Assembly (NCBI GenBank): GCA_025991245.1
Contig: BQMJ01000051.1
Coordinates: 62,001 to 126,000, forward strand
Source: Galdieria partita
Lineage: Eukaryota; Rhodophyta; Bangiophyceae; Galdieriales; Galdieriaceae
Direction of reading: 5' to 3'
Length of the DNA: 64,000 nt
Part shown: in pieces, positions 46,175 to 56,825 of the stretch
Position numbering within the stretch: position 1 is the first letter of the stretch
How the letters are laid out: the number at the start of each line of letters is the position of its first letter
Notes under the pieces: generated by a model
Databases searched by the model: none
What the model saw: the letters and a program-made list of their open reading frames with translations, nothing else
What the model was told of the DNA's origin: nothing
Translations under genes and position numbers: made by a program

Positions 46175-46399
46175 CAGCTCATCAATTGCCTTTTCGTGTT
46201 TCCACTTGAAACATATCAATCACAATCCGTCTCTTGGACTGTCTGTTGTATCCTCCTCTCTCTCTCTCGCTCATGATTTGCCCCTCATGAGAAGCTCCAC
46301 TCTCTCCTCCTTTTGCAGTGGTTTTCAATATTTCCAATAAAAATATGCATATTTGAAAATATCTATTCGGCAGCTTTATTTTCAAATTTGATTTATATT

Positions 46400-47401
46400 T
46401 CATTTCACAGTGTTATTTGTATCCAGAATCTGAGCCATCCGTTGCAAAACTTTTCTATTCATTTGATGAAATACAGTTTCGTTCATAAATTTTTCCATCA
46501 ATTTCCTTCCATTTTCACCAATTTGTTTGCAGTGATTTTCATTTGCTCGACAATATTCGAGCTTTTCGATGAGATCAGAGCCATTCAAATATAGAGGCAC
46601 AAAATGTACCCACGGTTTCAAGTCTCTGAAGAAAATAGATTCCACCGAAAAAGGATAAGGATGAAAAGGACAAGACCAAGAATACAAAGCATGAGGAAAA
46701 CTACTGCTCAAATCATGGCCTTCAATGTTCAAGACATACTTGAACTGGAACAAGTTTTTTCCAGGCGAAGGTGGCTTCTTTAAATGGGCATATCTATCTT
46801 GAAATCCACCTAAAGAACTGAAACCTACATCGATATCGGAACGGTTGTAGGATAGCGCTAGTTGTACAATCTTTCTTCGATTGGTCTTTCCTGGAAACTC
46901 GTCTTTGTCTAAAATAGGGCCTGAAGCACTGCCTCTCCAAAATAGTATGTCTTTCTTATCTTCCCATCGAATAGTATCGTTACGAAAACAATGAGGAAAA
47001 TGATAAGTCTTCCTAGGCCACAATGCACCACAAACAGAACCGTATCTGCGACAATGGCGAAGAAAGCAAGACTCCTCTAACACGTTGTCCGCTATGTTCA
47101 TATATGAGGATACTTTTGTGAATTCTTCCCGGTATACTTCTTCATACCATGTAGCCTCTTTTACGAGAATAATAAATGGAGACTTGGGCCATCGTCGAAG
47201 TGTTGGACAGTTTCCTAGACGAAAGGATACTTGTTGTTCAATAAAGTCTTCAGGAGTTGACAGTAGCTCAAAAGACTTTAAACGAGGAAATATATTGGTC
47301 TCGTGATAGAACGTGACAACCAAACTAGTAACAAGGAATAGAAAAAAGTATAAGAGAAATCGTTTCAAACGTCCTTGAATAAAAGGCAATGTCAAATGCA
47401 T
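46400..47401 (-). CDS. GT90/CAP10-like glycosyltransferase
   Basis: Predicted type II Golgi/ER membrane glycosyltransferase of CAZy family GT90 (CAP10, POGLUT/KDELC group), transferring xylose or glucose. Single exon, 333 residues. Residues 12-32 are a signal anchor (RFLLYFFLFLVTSLVVTFYH). Family motifs include KKDILFWRGSASGPIL (the WRGS signature), KYVLNIEGHDLSSSFP, SWSCPFHP, then ESIFFRDLKPWVHFVPLYLN and the terminal NHCKQIGENGRKLMEKFM. The first ATG at 47401 is used; the frame's earlier TTG is unlikely. Tandem with sugar transporter 1 on the same strand, 225 bp apart. An E2F-like TTTGGCGC lies 12 bp upstream of the start but may be chance. Confidence 0.78.
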   Translation of the reverse strand: MHLTLPFIQGRLKRFLLYFFLFLVTSLVVTFYHETNIFPRLKSFELLSTPEDFIEQQVSFRLGNCPTLRRWPKSPFIILVKEATWYEEVYREEFTKVSSYMNIADNVLEESCFLRHCRRYGSVCGALWPRKTYHFPHCFRNDTIRWEDKKDILFWRGSASGPILDKDEFPGKTNRRKIVQLALSYNRSDIDVGFSSLGGFQDRYAHLKKPPSPGKNLFQFKYVLNIEGHDLSSSFPHALYSWSCPFHPYPFSVESIFFRDLKPWVHFVPLYLNGSDLIEKLEYCRANENHCKQIGENGRKLMEKFMNETVFHQMNRKVLQRMAQILDTNNTVK

Positions 47402-48623
47402 ATAAGAAACACGCGCCAAATTCAAAGAATGTCCCCAACATCCCTCCCTCTATTTTGCGTGTCTGATTGTAAATTGCACGATTTATCATTCTAACAAAAG
47501 AAAGGATACAGTACAATAAATAGAATGAGTACTCACAATGCTTCAATTATCTATGATTTGCGACAACTCTTTCGTCGTCAATTCAGAATCAACGAAACAA
47601 AACTTGCAAGAGAAATAAAGTTTTCTTTCATACTGAGAAAGCATGATAAACCGCTGCAGAACAGTCAAATCCCAAAAGCTGAGTAAATTGACCAACAAAG
47701 CTCTTTCTTTGAACAATCATCTACCTCCACATTCGACTAGGACAATACCTGAATATCGACAACCAAATCCAATGAAAACATCTTGTACCGTTCATAGATG
47801 CTCTCCGTTCTATATCCACTCTCACATATTTCCAAACTGATTATCTCTTCCTTCCTAACATCGCCATCATCAATACACTTTTATGATACTCCACATTCTC
47901 CTCCTCGTTACCAATACTCATCCCCATATGGAGTGTGAGTCTGCCAACTAGTAGAAAGGTATTAGATGCAGTTGAACTCAAAAACTACCAATTATCAGTG
48001 ATTCGCTACCTGGACGAGGCCACCCACAAAGGCACGATGGAACAACCCGTTTCTGCTTCAATTTATCCTTTGGGAGATAACGGTCACACAGTCGCAGCCT
48101 TTCTACAATGTTGTCTCCTGATTGCAAAATAACTAAGGAACGTTGCGTTGATAATTCCACTTACGCATAAAGTGCTGACATCTTCCACTTGCTTTGAACT
48201 CTACTCATAAACAGATAATTTTGAAAGACAACCTTTAGCATCTCCTCTTTTTTTTGCTTATAGAACACGAAGCGGGCTCATCGTTCACTTCAACAAAGCC
48301 GGATAGAATAGCAAGTTACTTATCATCGACAAAAAAGTGATGAGACTCGTGTCTATCAGGTTTAGGGACACTTCATATGTAGTAGAGAATAGCCTTGTCA
48401 ACGAGAGGGCCTTCCTATATTCTATCGTTTCTTGCTCTCTCATTTCATTGGTTTCGAACACAAGGTAATTGCCAATTTCTACAATCGAAGCATTTCAAGT
48501 TTTCTAAAGAACATACATAGCTATACTATAAATAAGAAAGTCAGTTTATTATAAAAATGGCAGTGTTCCTTCAGTCCCTCTTTGGAAAGAGCAACTGATG
48601 GAACAGGACACAAAGGGGGAACA
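47402..48623. other. Gene-poor spacer, mostly unassigned
   Basis: Contains one doubtful spliced reading (see 47526-48132). Between 48160 and 48620 no frame, RNA gene or repeat is recognised. TTTGGCGC lies at 47413-47420, just before the GT90 start. Confidence 0.35.
47526..48132 (+). CDS. Doubtful small spliced gene, unknown
   Basis: An ATG at 47526 opens MSTHNASIIYDLRQLFRRQF. A 40 nt GT..AG intron (GTTTTC...GCTGCAG) would join it to a basic stretch (VKSQKLSKLTNKALSLNN) ending at a stop near 47840. Further right, a frame ending at 48132 reads KVLDAVELKNYQLSVIRYLD but lacks its own ATG. I could not find a single consistent splice path linking the two. Neither piece resembles a family I know. 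It may be one small gene with unusual introns, two short ones, or none. Confidence 0.25.
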
Positions 48624-50930
48624 CTATCTGTGAGTTGATGATGATGAGCTTTCATGGGTAGAATTGAAAGCCGTATTGCTTGATATGGAACACTCATGAT
48701 TATATTTTCCATCTTTCTCCAAAAAGTGTGACCACATGGCACAATCTAGCAAATAGTCACATGTTATATTCTTCTTCAATGTCGAGTTGTGCGAGCATTC
48801 CGCAACTTTTTCTAAATATGGCAAATAAGAGATCCGATTTCCTCGCTTCTCTAATATGTATGTAAACAAGGCATTGAAATGCAACAGAATACAAGTGTTG
48901 TAAGAGGTATTTGCTAACAAATTGTCGACAATCTCCAATAAGACGGTATTGGCTTCTTCATAATGCGTCAATTCAACAAGTATATCGGCGATTACGAGAT
49001 GGAATTGAACCCATATAACACTTGATTCGAGTTTTAGAAGAGAGCCTTCTTCTTTTGCCTTTTCTGCCAAATAAAGTGCATTATGTGGCTGTTGAAGTTC
49101 CTTTTCTATACATGTCAATAAGTATAAACATAGAAGTTGATGAACTCTACATTGTTTCATAGAAATGATGGGTTCTTCCTGAACAGTCTGTAACGCAACA
49201 GTAATATAATCATACGCAACCGTGTAATTTCTGCTTTCAAAATAAACTTCGCCAATGAGTCGAAGTAAAACACCCTTTTCCCAACAAGGGACGCAGCATA
49301 ATAGAGTATCTTTGAACAATCGGATATTTATAGAAAGAAAGTATTCAAACTTTTCTCCTTCTAAATAACTTTTATGCTGGTCGATAGATAACTCAGAATG
49401 TAAGCCTTCTTCTCCTTCAGCATGAAAGGTCTGTAGAAGATTACAACTTTCTTTCATTCTAGTTTCTGGGTCCCAAACATATTTCATTAAACAACAAGTG
49501 ACTACAAAAATCCAACGGTACGTTCTACAACCCCATTCTTTGGCTATGCTCAAGGCAAGTTCAATATTCTGACCTTCCAAAGCATACAAACTTTCTGCTT
49601 GTCGATTGCAAGTGCCATAATGAAGAAACGATTCTTCATTAACTTGTTGTTGCACCAAGTTACAATAGTAGCCTACGAATCGACATTTCCATAGTTCAAG
49701 TTTTTGCCGAAAATAGTCTTTTTGAGAGTCTAAATATTCTAAAATAAAACGTTTTGCAATGGGATCCAACCCCAGTATTCCATGTGAATGAATTTGCATA
49801 ACTTGTTCAACTTCCAAAGTTGTAACAAGTTTTTCTAGGGTCGAACTGTCTTTTTCTGACCAGTCTAAAATATATTGCGCTGCTTGGAAGCTAAAAGTTG
49901 CTGGAAAGAGGGAAAATGCCTTCCATGCTTCTCGATGAAGAAACGGCATTTGGATAAGAACTTTACGATAAAATAGCAACAAAGGCGATAAATGACTAGT
50001 GTCTTCTTGGAGCCATTGGACAGGATCAAGATCTGCAGCAAAATCATTCCACTCGTTCACCTCCGTTGCTTCCTCTCTGTTAGAAAGACTAAAGGAACCC
50101 TTTGAACTATTTAAATTTCGAAAGGGTTCCTTTTCATCGTCTTCCACTGCAAAATCATCATAGGCAAAAACTTTTGGGATATTGGAGGAGACGGCTTGTT
50201 CAACATCGTTGTTTTCAGGAGAAATGCGACATTGCCTGGCTTCACTAGCAGCTCCAAAACAACTCGAAAGAAGTAAAGAAGAAGCACAAGAGATAGCAGG
50301 TGAAAGAACTATCTTGTCTCCTTGTACTGGATCAGTGCTATTGCTTGTTTTCAAAGTTGTTGCTTGTTCCTTTTGCAATTGCTTTACCAATTTCTTTCTT
50401 CGATAGGAAATGTTCTGTCTTTGTCTCCTCCGTAAAATTCTCTTCTTTTGTTTTCTCTGTTCTTCTGTCAATTCCGAGTCAGAGATATTGATAAATAGGG
50501 ACGGAGGTCTACCAGGTTTCGAGATACCCTTTTTCTTTCGCCGCGGTGAAATACGACAAGAGTTTCTCGTCTCTTTATCTTCCTCTATGATATCGCTATA
50601 ACGAGACTCTATTTCTCGCGATTGCAGTTGGGACGAAAGCACGGCGTTCCATCCATCTGAGTTGCCTGCTGTCTCACTGCAAACAAAGAAAGACGGAATT
50701 CCCATATGACAATAATCTTGAGTACCAGGGTGGAAAGAATTCATAGCACTTTTATCCTCCTCCATAGATATAAAATGTCGCATCACAGGTTCATTGTATG
50801 ATTTCTGTTGCGACATAACAGTCTTGTACAAGTTTTTCTCCACACACACCCAATTGTAGTAGCATACTACTTGTGGGAATGTGTTCCACGATCTGAAAAA
50901 TAGAAGCCTAATCAGACAGCCTAGTCCCAT
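48624..50930 (-). CDS. Winged-helix/TPR protein with basic N-terminal region
   Basis: A long single exon of up to 768 residues, not matching a named family. The N-terminal part is acidic and Ser-rich with a dense basic block (KKKGISKPGRPPS, then RKQKKRILRRRQRQNISYRR), which includes an AT-hook-like GRP and could bind nucleic acid. The middle segment (AWKAFSLFPATFSFQAAQYI ... HGILGLDPIAKRFILEYL) resembles the winged-helix domain that follows NB-ARC in TPR signalling proteins. The remainder is helical repeats of TPR type (LRLIGEVYFESRNYTVAYDY, LLTCIEKELQQPHNALYLAE). No P-loop is seen, so an ATPase domain is absent. The start is uncertain: 50930 follows a TTG-led frame, and MSQQKSYNEP at 50816 is an alternative. 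Function unknown. Confidence 0.6.
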   Translation of the reverse strand: MGLGCLIRLLFFRSWNTFPQVVCYYNWVCVEKNLYKTVMSQQKSYNEPVMRHFISMEEDKSAMNSFHPGTQDYCHMGIPSFFVCSETAGNSDGWNAVLSSQLQSREIESRYSDIIEEDKETRNSCRISPRRKKKGISKPGRPPSLFINISDSELTEEQRKQKKRILRRRQRQNISYRRKKLVKQLQKEQATTLKTSNSTDPVQGDKIVLSPAISCASSLLLSSCFGAASEARQCRISPENNDVEQAVSSNIPKVFAYDDFAVEDDEKEPFRNLNSSKGSFSLSNREEATEVNEWNDFAADLDPVQWLQEDTSHLSPLLLFYRKVLIQMPFLHREAWKAFSLFPATFSFQAAQYILDWSEKDSSTLEKLVTTLEVEQVMQIHSHGILGLDPIAKRFILEYLDSQKDYFRQKLELWKCRFVGYYCNLVQQQVNEESFLHYGTCNRQAESLYALEGQNIELALSIAKEWGCRTYRWIFVVTCCLMKYVWDPETRMKESCNLLQTFHAEGEEGLHSELSIDQHKSYLEGEKFEYFLSINIRLFKDTLLCCVPCWEKGVLLRLIGEVYFESRNYTVAYDYITVALQTVQEEPIISMKQCRVHQLLCLYLLTCIEKELQQPHNALYLAEKAKEEGSLLKLESSVIWVQFHLVIADILVELTHYEEANTVLLEIVDNLLANTSYNTCILLHFNALFTYILEKRGNRISYLPYLEKVAECSHNSTLKKNITCDYLLDCAMWSHFLEKDGKYNHECSISSNTAFNSTHESSSSSTHR

Positions 50931-50936
50931 GGACAA

Positions 50937-51891
50937 AAAGAAGTTGATTGGTCGATCATTCTGTTCATTCTTTTCTACTCATTCGAGGAGAGATTCTCAG
51001 GGCACGTGCACTTGTTCTGGAGCAATATTGCTGCATTCATAGTGCGGAAATAAACTCTCGACTACTGTTTTAGAGTAATAGCTTTATTGGTAAGTGAATA
51101 TGATACAACAAGAGTTTATTGGCTGTGAATACAATATTTCTCAGTAACCTTGATACTAGCGACTTGCAAGTTTTGCTATCTGGTTGCTGTATTGTTCTTC
51201 GTGTAAGCACTTAGCCGAAGAATGAGAAACATAGTGTTGTTGTTTCAATTTGTTGCTGATAACCATCTTTCAACGAGAAGCTTTTGTCGTTGAGCTATCC
51301 CCGTCGTATTCAATGAACACAATAGGACAACAACTTGTCTACGTCGTCAAGCTCGATACATACTCTTCTCTTTATTCAAAGTGAAATCCATGTTGCTAGT
51401 ATTAAAAAAGTGCCAAAGTAAAAAATATGAGTAAATATTTTTACGATGTGTCTCCCGTTGCCAAACCATCAAATAACATTGAACGATGGGCCGTTCAAGA
51501 GTTTCAGAGTTTGACTGGGGTGCGAAATACTTTGAGAAGAAACTCTGATAAAAATAGCCGCAACGAAAGAATGCAACCCTTGTGTCTACAATATGTAGCA
51601 GATTTTCGACGATTTGTTGAATTTTCTTGAAAATTTAGAGGATACCATTTGGATCGACACTTGAGAAGCCCTATGACTCTTTGATCATATTTCTCTGGCT
51701 ATCTATAAACGTGGCAGAGAAAAAAGCACGCTTTCCTATATCGCGTTCAATAATACAGTGTGAATGTTTTTAACATAATTGTAACAAGAGCTACTGAAAA
51801 ATACTCTCTAAAAAATTTCAAACAATCCTTTATAAAAATTCAAACAAACATAGAAACCAACAGGAAAAGTAATCCAACCAGATTGAGACAC
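50937..51891. other. Intergenic, about 955 bp
   Basis: Upstream region of the winged-helix/TPR gene and 3' flank of sugar transporter 2. A 67-codon ATG frame at 51427-51630 (MSKYFYDVSPVAKPSNNIER) has no homology I can see. A CACGTG palindrome lies near 51004. Nothing else was recognised. Confidence 0.4.
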
Positions 51892-53644
51892 TCAGGTCGC
51901 AGAAGAAGCAGTTTTCATTCTTTGGAAAAGTTCTCTCTCCGTCGCCTTTGCATGAGATACGTTCAGACCCTTGTCATAGGGACAAAGTTTGTCAATTTCA
52001 TTTACCGACATTCCAAAAAATCTCCTCATACTAGCAATCCCAGTCTTCCAGTGATATGAAGCTATTTCTGAGAAGCTATGTTCGAATATGAGATGTGACT
52101 GTTCAAGAGTATATCCTTTAGTCTCGGGGACAAATAAGAACACCATGATAAATCCCCATACTAAGCAACAACCATAGAAACCGTATCCTCCTTTGAGTCC
52201 CATACTACTGGATTCCATATCTGGCCAGCTGAACGCAACAACAAAGTCGAAAACATTGTACCAGAAGATAATGATCCCCATGGCTTTGGATCGAAGATGT
52301 AGTGGGAAGACTTCAGAACTGTAGACAAATGGAAGAGGCCCTAATGCAGGAGCAAATCCAAGAAGAAAGATTACGATAGCCACAATGAAGAGCCCAATCT
52401 TCACATTTTTAGAGCCGTAATTGGAAAATAAAGCCAAAACCAACGCTAGAAACATGATAGGAAATCCCGCCAAAAGTGACTTCCGTCTCCCCCACCTTTC
52501 CACGATCCAAAATACTGGCCAAGTGAACAAAAAGTCTACAAAGCCTGTCACCACACTTGCTTCTACTGAAGTCTTGGAAGTCACATGCAACAAGTTCACC
52601 AACATGTAGTCAACATAATACATGAAGACATTCACTGCTGAATATTGTTGAAATAGCATGATCATAATGCAAACCAACAAGGCTCGACGATTGCTTGCAA
52701 CTGTTAAAAGTTCTTTGTAAGGATTGATCTGCTTGTTTAGAGCTCTCTCTTCTTCTACTGCTTTCTTCATCACTGCAAAATCATGCTCAGCATGTTCGGC
52801 TTCAGGCCGTAATTTCTTTAATACTATCAACGCATCCTCATATCGACCCGTTTCAATAAGCCATCTTGGTGATTCACACTGAAATAAGATTCCAGCAATA
52901 ACTAGTACAGATGGAACCAATGTAGCTCCAAGCATAAGTCTCCATCCAACGGTGTCAACATTGACAAATATAGCATCGACAACATATCCTATAAATATCC
53001 CACCAGTAATTAAAAGCTGATAGATACTCACAGCACCGCCTCTAAGAATATAGGGAGTTATTTCAGATAGAAGCAAACTAATTGTTGTTGTAAGCAGTCC
53101 CATGGAAACTCCCAACAGCAATCTTCCAACGAGAAGCATTTGCCAAGATGGTGACAGAGCTTCCCAAAGTGCAGCACCTGTTGAAAGAACTGCAGCAATA
53201 AACAAGGTCTTTTTACGACCTAAAGAAGTATTCAATAGAGAAGAACTAGAAAATTCTTCAGAGCATGGTGGATTAAGAACATGAAACCTACATTAATGAA
53301 CCAAATGTTCCTCCTAGTAGCGTTGCTGACGAGACTAACCCTAGTATATTAGTTCTTGTACTGATATTGAAAAGTGGTACGTAAAAAACAGTTGCGCCAC
53401 TGACAAGAGCAATATCGATACCCACTATGCAAGCCGATACAGCGCACATCAAGGCGGTAGAATAGAAAGCACGTGTTTGGGTTCTCCATGGACGCTGTTT
53501 CATCTCTTCTGGAATATATTCATCATCAAAAGCACTGACTTCTCCTTCTGCCGACTTGATGCCACCACTCTCATAGTTACTAGCAACTACTTCTGGGTTA
53601 AATAAAGTATCTTCTTCAACCTTATTCATTCCTCTGTTTGCCAT
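51892..53644 (-). CDS. Sugar/polyol transporter 2 (MFS, SP family)
   Basis: Second sugar porter, with two exons and a 46 nt intron joining GTFGSLI/SSLLNTSLGRKKTLF. Marks: GRKK in loop 2-3, VGRLLLGVSMGLLTTTISLL, SEITPYILRGGAV, CESPRWLIETGRYEDAL, helix 7 FQQYSAVNVFMYYVDYML, ERWGRRKSL, YSSEVFPLHLRSKAMGIIIF, and the terminal VPETKGYTLEQSHLIFE. An acidic N-terminus of about 70 residues precedes helix 1. It differs widely from transporter 1 (for example QQYSAVN versus QQFSGTN), so the two are separate subfamilies, not tandem duplicates. The start is at ATG 53644 (MANRGMNKVEE). It is divergent from the PhyH-like gene across about 350 bp. Confidence 0.92.
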
Positions 53645-53991
53645 TTGCAACTTGTGTTTGCAATCGATGAAATCGAAGTGCAATATTTTTCAACTCTTCA
53701 AAATGACTGATGCAGAAAGAATTTCCACGTGGTGTAGAAGAGACAGCGCTTTTCTTCACATCTGAAAATATCCCAAACAATCCATTGGACTGGTTCTCGT
53801 TCTTCCCATTTTTCTTCGACGAGATAGAAATGGGGCAAAACAGTATCTCCAACGAAATGAAAGCACCCCAAATGGACCCATAGAACGGCTCTAGAAATAC
53901 GATGAAATATCCACATGACCAATCCGAATCCGGTTTCTTCGAACGGTCAAAAAGAACAACTTAAGAGCAAAAAGTTTTGCTGAAAACTTCA

Positions 53992-54921
53992 ATGATTCGT
54001 CTTCTCAAGTCCTGTGCACAACTGAGATATTGTACTAGAGCACTACAGGAAAATCTGAAAATGTCTGCGGTATCTTATATACAGCCTACAAAGCAAGAAC
54101 TGAAGCAACAGAAGCTCTCAGAAGCTAATTTGAAGAAAGCGTTGGATGCTATGGAAGAAGATGGAATAGTAGTGTTGAACAACGTTGTGGACTTGGAACA
54201 CCTGCACTTATTGAATCAAAAGATGTTGGAAGACTTGAAATACCTTCAGTCGAGAAAGGATGCACCTGAAAACTACAATAATAGTAACTATCAGCAAGAC
54301 CCTCCACCCTTTCATCCTTATTTGTTCAGGGATATTATATTTAATGAATTTGCAATTCAAGTAACTGAAGCAGTGCTAGGGAAAGGAGTGAAACTCAACT
54401 TTTACAGTGGTAATACCGCAGTTCCTAGCACTTTGAGACAGCCAGTGCACTCAGATTCCAACTTTCAGCATCCCAATGAGCCATTTGGCTTGGTTGTGAA
54501 CATACCACTCATAACAATGACGCCTGAGAATGGAAGCACAGAAATTTGGCCAGGTACGCATACATTTACGAACCTTCATCTACAGGAAGGTAAGTTGGGA
54601 GTGATCAGGCGCGATGAATTGGAAAGAAGACTTGAAATAAGCCCCCCTCTCCAACCAGTCATTTCGGCGGGAAGTCTTGTGGTCCGAGATTTGAGATTGT
54701 GGCACGCAGGAATGCCCAACAAGTCTCAGAAACCTCGCGTCATGTTGGCAATGATACACTGGGCTCCTTGGTATAAAAATAAGATGGTCATTGAAGCAAC
54801 AAAGGGCACCGAAGAGTTTTTCCAGCATCCTAAACTCAAAGCTATGGTAGAGTTTAAAGATAAGGTTTTGTACCTGGATCACCCTTTTGGTAACGCCTAC
54901 AACTTCCAACAAGAAGAGTAA
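53992..54921 (+). CDS. Phytanoyl-CoA dioxygenase (PhyH) family enzyme
   Basis: Predicted Fe(II)/2-oxoglutarate dependent hydroxylase of the PhyH family. Single exon, 309 residues. The double-stranded beta helix carries the iron triad: PVHSDSNF (His and Asp of HxD) and the distal LRLWHAGMPNKS (His). The 2-oxoglutarate Arg is likely in KPRVMLAMIHW. A GSTEIWPGTHTF strand, typical of PhyH, sits between. The N-terminal MIRLLKSCAQLRYCTRAL looks like a mitochondrial presequence; a second Met at 54061 (MSAVSYIQ) could start a cytosolic form. The substrate is unknown; the family includes phytanoyl-CoA, halogenase-like and small-molecule hydroxylases. The start at 53992 is the first ATG of the open frame (the frame itself reaches a TTG at 53977). 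Confidence 0.85.
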   Translation: MIRLLKSCAQLRYCTRALQENLKMSAVSYIQPTKQELKQQKLSEANLKKALDAMEEDGIVVLNNVVDLEHLHLLNQKMLEDLKYLQSRKDAPENYNNSNYQQDPPPFHPYLFRDIIFNEFAIQVTEAVLGKGVKLNFYSGNTAVPSTLRQPVHSDSNFQHPNEPFGLVVNIPLITMTPENGSTEIWPGTHTFTNLHLQEGKLGVIRRDELERRLEISPPLQPVISAGSLVVRDLRLWHAGMPNKSQKPRVMLAMIHWAPWYKNKMVIEATKGTEEFFQHPKLKAMVEFKDKVLYLDHPFGNAYNFQQEE

Positions 54922-55233
54922 GGTGGTTCATGTTGTTACGTCTTTTCATAATAAACTATGTCAGTAGTGAACTCGAATTTTTTTGGAATACAAGCATCGA
55001 GTCAAAGGTATTCTATAGTCACTCTACTATGCATTGAATCGTTATCCTCTTCTGATAATATTACATCAAGACACTTGCTATACAAAATGATTGCTATTCT
55101 TTATTACACTGAAGACTGAAATCGTGTCTTGGCCTTTCCTATAGGCAAAATGCTGCCAAATCATGCAAACTAGAACATAACCAATAGTGAATAAGCATTC
55201 GCCCCTTGGACTCCAATTGAAAAACGATAATGC
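54922..55233. other. Convergent intergenic spacer, 312 bp
   Basis: 3' flanks of the PhyH-like gene and of the SIP5-like gene. AATAAAC lies at about 54950 and a T-run follows. No gene was seen. Confidence 0.5.
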
Positions 55234-56508
55234 TTATCTACCTTCGTCTTCGCTACCATCTCCTTCACTAAAGACAATAAGATTTTCTTCAATGTGATCA
55301 TTATTAGAACATCCCGGATTGCTAATAAGATAACAGCTCCTCAAATACTCTGGAGAATACGAATGCTTCCCTCCGACAATACTGTCAACTGACAAGGATA
55401 CTGAGGTTGAACGCAATGTACCCAACTCTATCTTGGCATACAAGGCAATATCAGCAAGTATACGGAAACAAATATCATGCAAAGAACGAAAAACAGCTTC
55501 TACATAATTCAAGTCATTTGCACTCAGTTCCTCTACTAGAGTGGAAATACAACTCTCTGTGTTATTGTATAAATTGACCAAAGAAATTGTTTTGCCTCCT
55601 GATAAGCAAACCTGTTTAGGAAGTATGTTGAATATATCTTGCTTATCTTCATACATCTTCTCGCCACTATTCTTCAGCAAGTCTATTATCTCTGGCTGTT
55701 CTTCCCACGACTTTTGAATGATAGAAATTTCAATGATCAGTTGGTTCACTTGCCTACTTACAGAATCTCGCAATGCTTCTTCCATTAGTCTCTGCGGAGT
55801 GCTTTCACCATAAAATACAATTTCCATTGGTTCTGCGTTGCAAAAAGGACACATTGAAGTAGTTCCACGTCGTCTCACCTTGTGCATTGTGATAAAACAA
55901 TTTGTACATATAGGCTTATTACAGCAAGCAGTATAATTTAGAAAAGTATAGAAAGCGAAACATATTGGGCAGTCTTCACGACTTGAGTCTCTAGGTTCAT
56001 CTTTTCCGTTCTCCCAAGGAGCAAGCATCTTCCTTTCTACCAGGTTCTGTACACTTTGACCTCCCAAATATGTATTTCTCTGAACAGAGCTGTTTGACAT
56101 TCTATTGAAATTTGAAGTTTCATCGGAAGTTCGTGTGTTTGAACGCCGACCAGATGTAGTTTGTGAGGAACTCGACTGCCTCCTAGAAACATTCATGTTG
56201 CCGGTTCTGGTGCTTCTCCTTGTATTGTCTGCAGAGCTTGTGTTGCTTCTAGTATGTGAGCTCCCAGTTCTGGCTTGTTGTGTTACCCTCGAAGAAGTGG
56301 AACTTGGTCTAGACCCGTTTCGTGTCTGTACAGTGGAGGTTTGTGTATGAGTTCTGTTTGTTGTATGGTTGGTTTCTGTGTGGGTTCTTGGTACAAGCAC
56401 TCTGTTGTTCCAGTATTGCAAACTACTCCTTCTACCATCTTCCGAAAAGTACTCTCCCAAGGGCCTACTAGGGCTGACATCCCATATACTCGAACCAGCA
56501 TTACCCAT
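55234..56508 (-). CDS. SIP5-like RING protein, likely N-myristoylated
   Basis: Single-exon, 424-residue protein resembling yeast Sip5 and its plant RING relatives. It begins MGNAGSS, a good N-myristoylation signal, as Sip5 does (MGNV). Residues 40-145 are an extreme Ser/Thr/Arg/Asn-rich low-complexity region (many TRT, TSS and RNT triplets). The zinc domain is at about 180-225: CPICFAFYTFLNYTACCNKP, ICTNCFITMHKV, and CPFCNAEP, a C4-type layout matching the Sip5 ECPICFLYFPGP.. CCQQPICTECF.. CPYC signature. Sip5 links Snf1 kinase and Glc7 phosphatase in yeast; whether that holds here is inference. The C-terminal half is helical without a known domain. The DNA between it and the divergent IF-3 gene is 317 bp. 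Confidence 0.72.
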   Translation of the reverse strand: MGNAGSSIWDVSPSRPLGEYFSEDGRRSSLQYWNNRVLVPRTHTETNHTTNRTHTQTSTVQTRNGSRPSSTSSRVTQQARTGSSHTRSNTSSADNTRRSTRTGNMNVSRRQSSSSQTTSGRRSNTRTSDETSNFNRMSNSSVQRNTYLGGQSVQNLVERKMLAPWENGKDEPRDSSREDCPICFAFYTFLNYTACCNKPICTNCFITMHKVRRRGTTSMCPFCNAEPMEIVFYGESTPQRLMEEALRDSVSRQVNQLIIEISIIQKSWEEQPEIIDLLKNSGEKMYEDKQDIFNILPKQVCLSGGKTISLVNLYNNTESCISTLVEELSANDLNYVEAVFRSLHDICFRILADIALYAKIELGTLRSTSVSLSVDSIVGGKHSYSPEYLRSCYLISNPGCSNNDHIEENLIVFSEGDGSEDEGR

Positions 56509-56825
56509 TGCAGAAATTTCAGAGTTTTGTCAACTCAGTTTGGTAACATATGAAGTGGCGTGGAGAGGGATCAGGTTTCACCAGAAAACAAAGAGACGGT
56601 TGGAATGCTATGCGAATGAAAGAGGAATTTTTGTAAATGGGCGCCATTTTTGGGGAGAAAATCTCCAACCAATCAGAAAGAGACCTTCCTTTATAGTGAA
56701 AGCAGTTCAAGAAAAGGTCGTGCTATTCAAAAGTCAATGTACGTAAAGAGTAAGCAGTGCTTTCTATTCTATCTATATATGCAAAGTGGAATAGAAACAT
56801 CACCATTTCACAGAAAGGTTCAAAA
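56509..56825. other. Divergent promoter region, 317 bp
   Basis: Between the SIP5-like and IF-3 starts. It carries GGCGCC at about 56640, in the context AAAAATGGCGCCC on the minus strand, a partial E2F-like match. No gene was recognised. Confidence 0.35.

Noticed and set aside
51427-51630. 67-codon ATG frame
   Set aside because: No homology seen and surrounded by AT-rich non-coding DNA.
54580-54912. 110-codon minus frame opposite the PhyH-like gene
   Set aside because: Antisense shadow; no domain, and the sense strand has a full catalytic triad.
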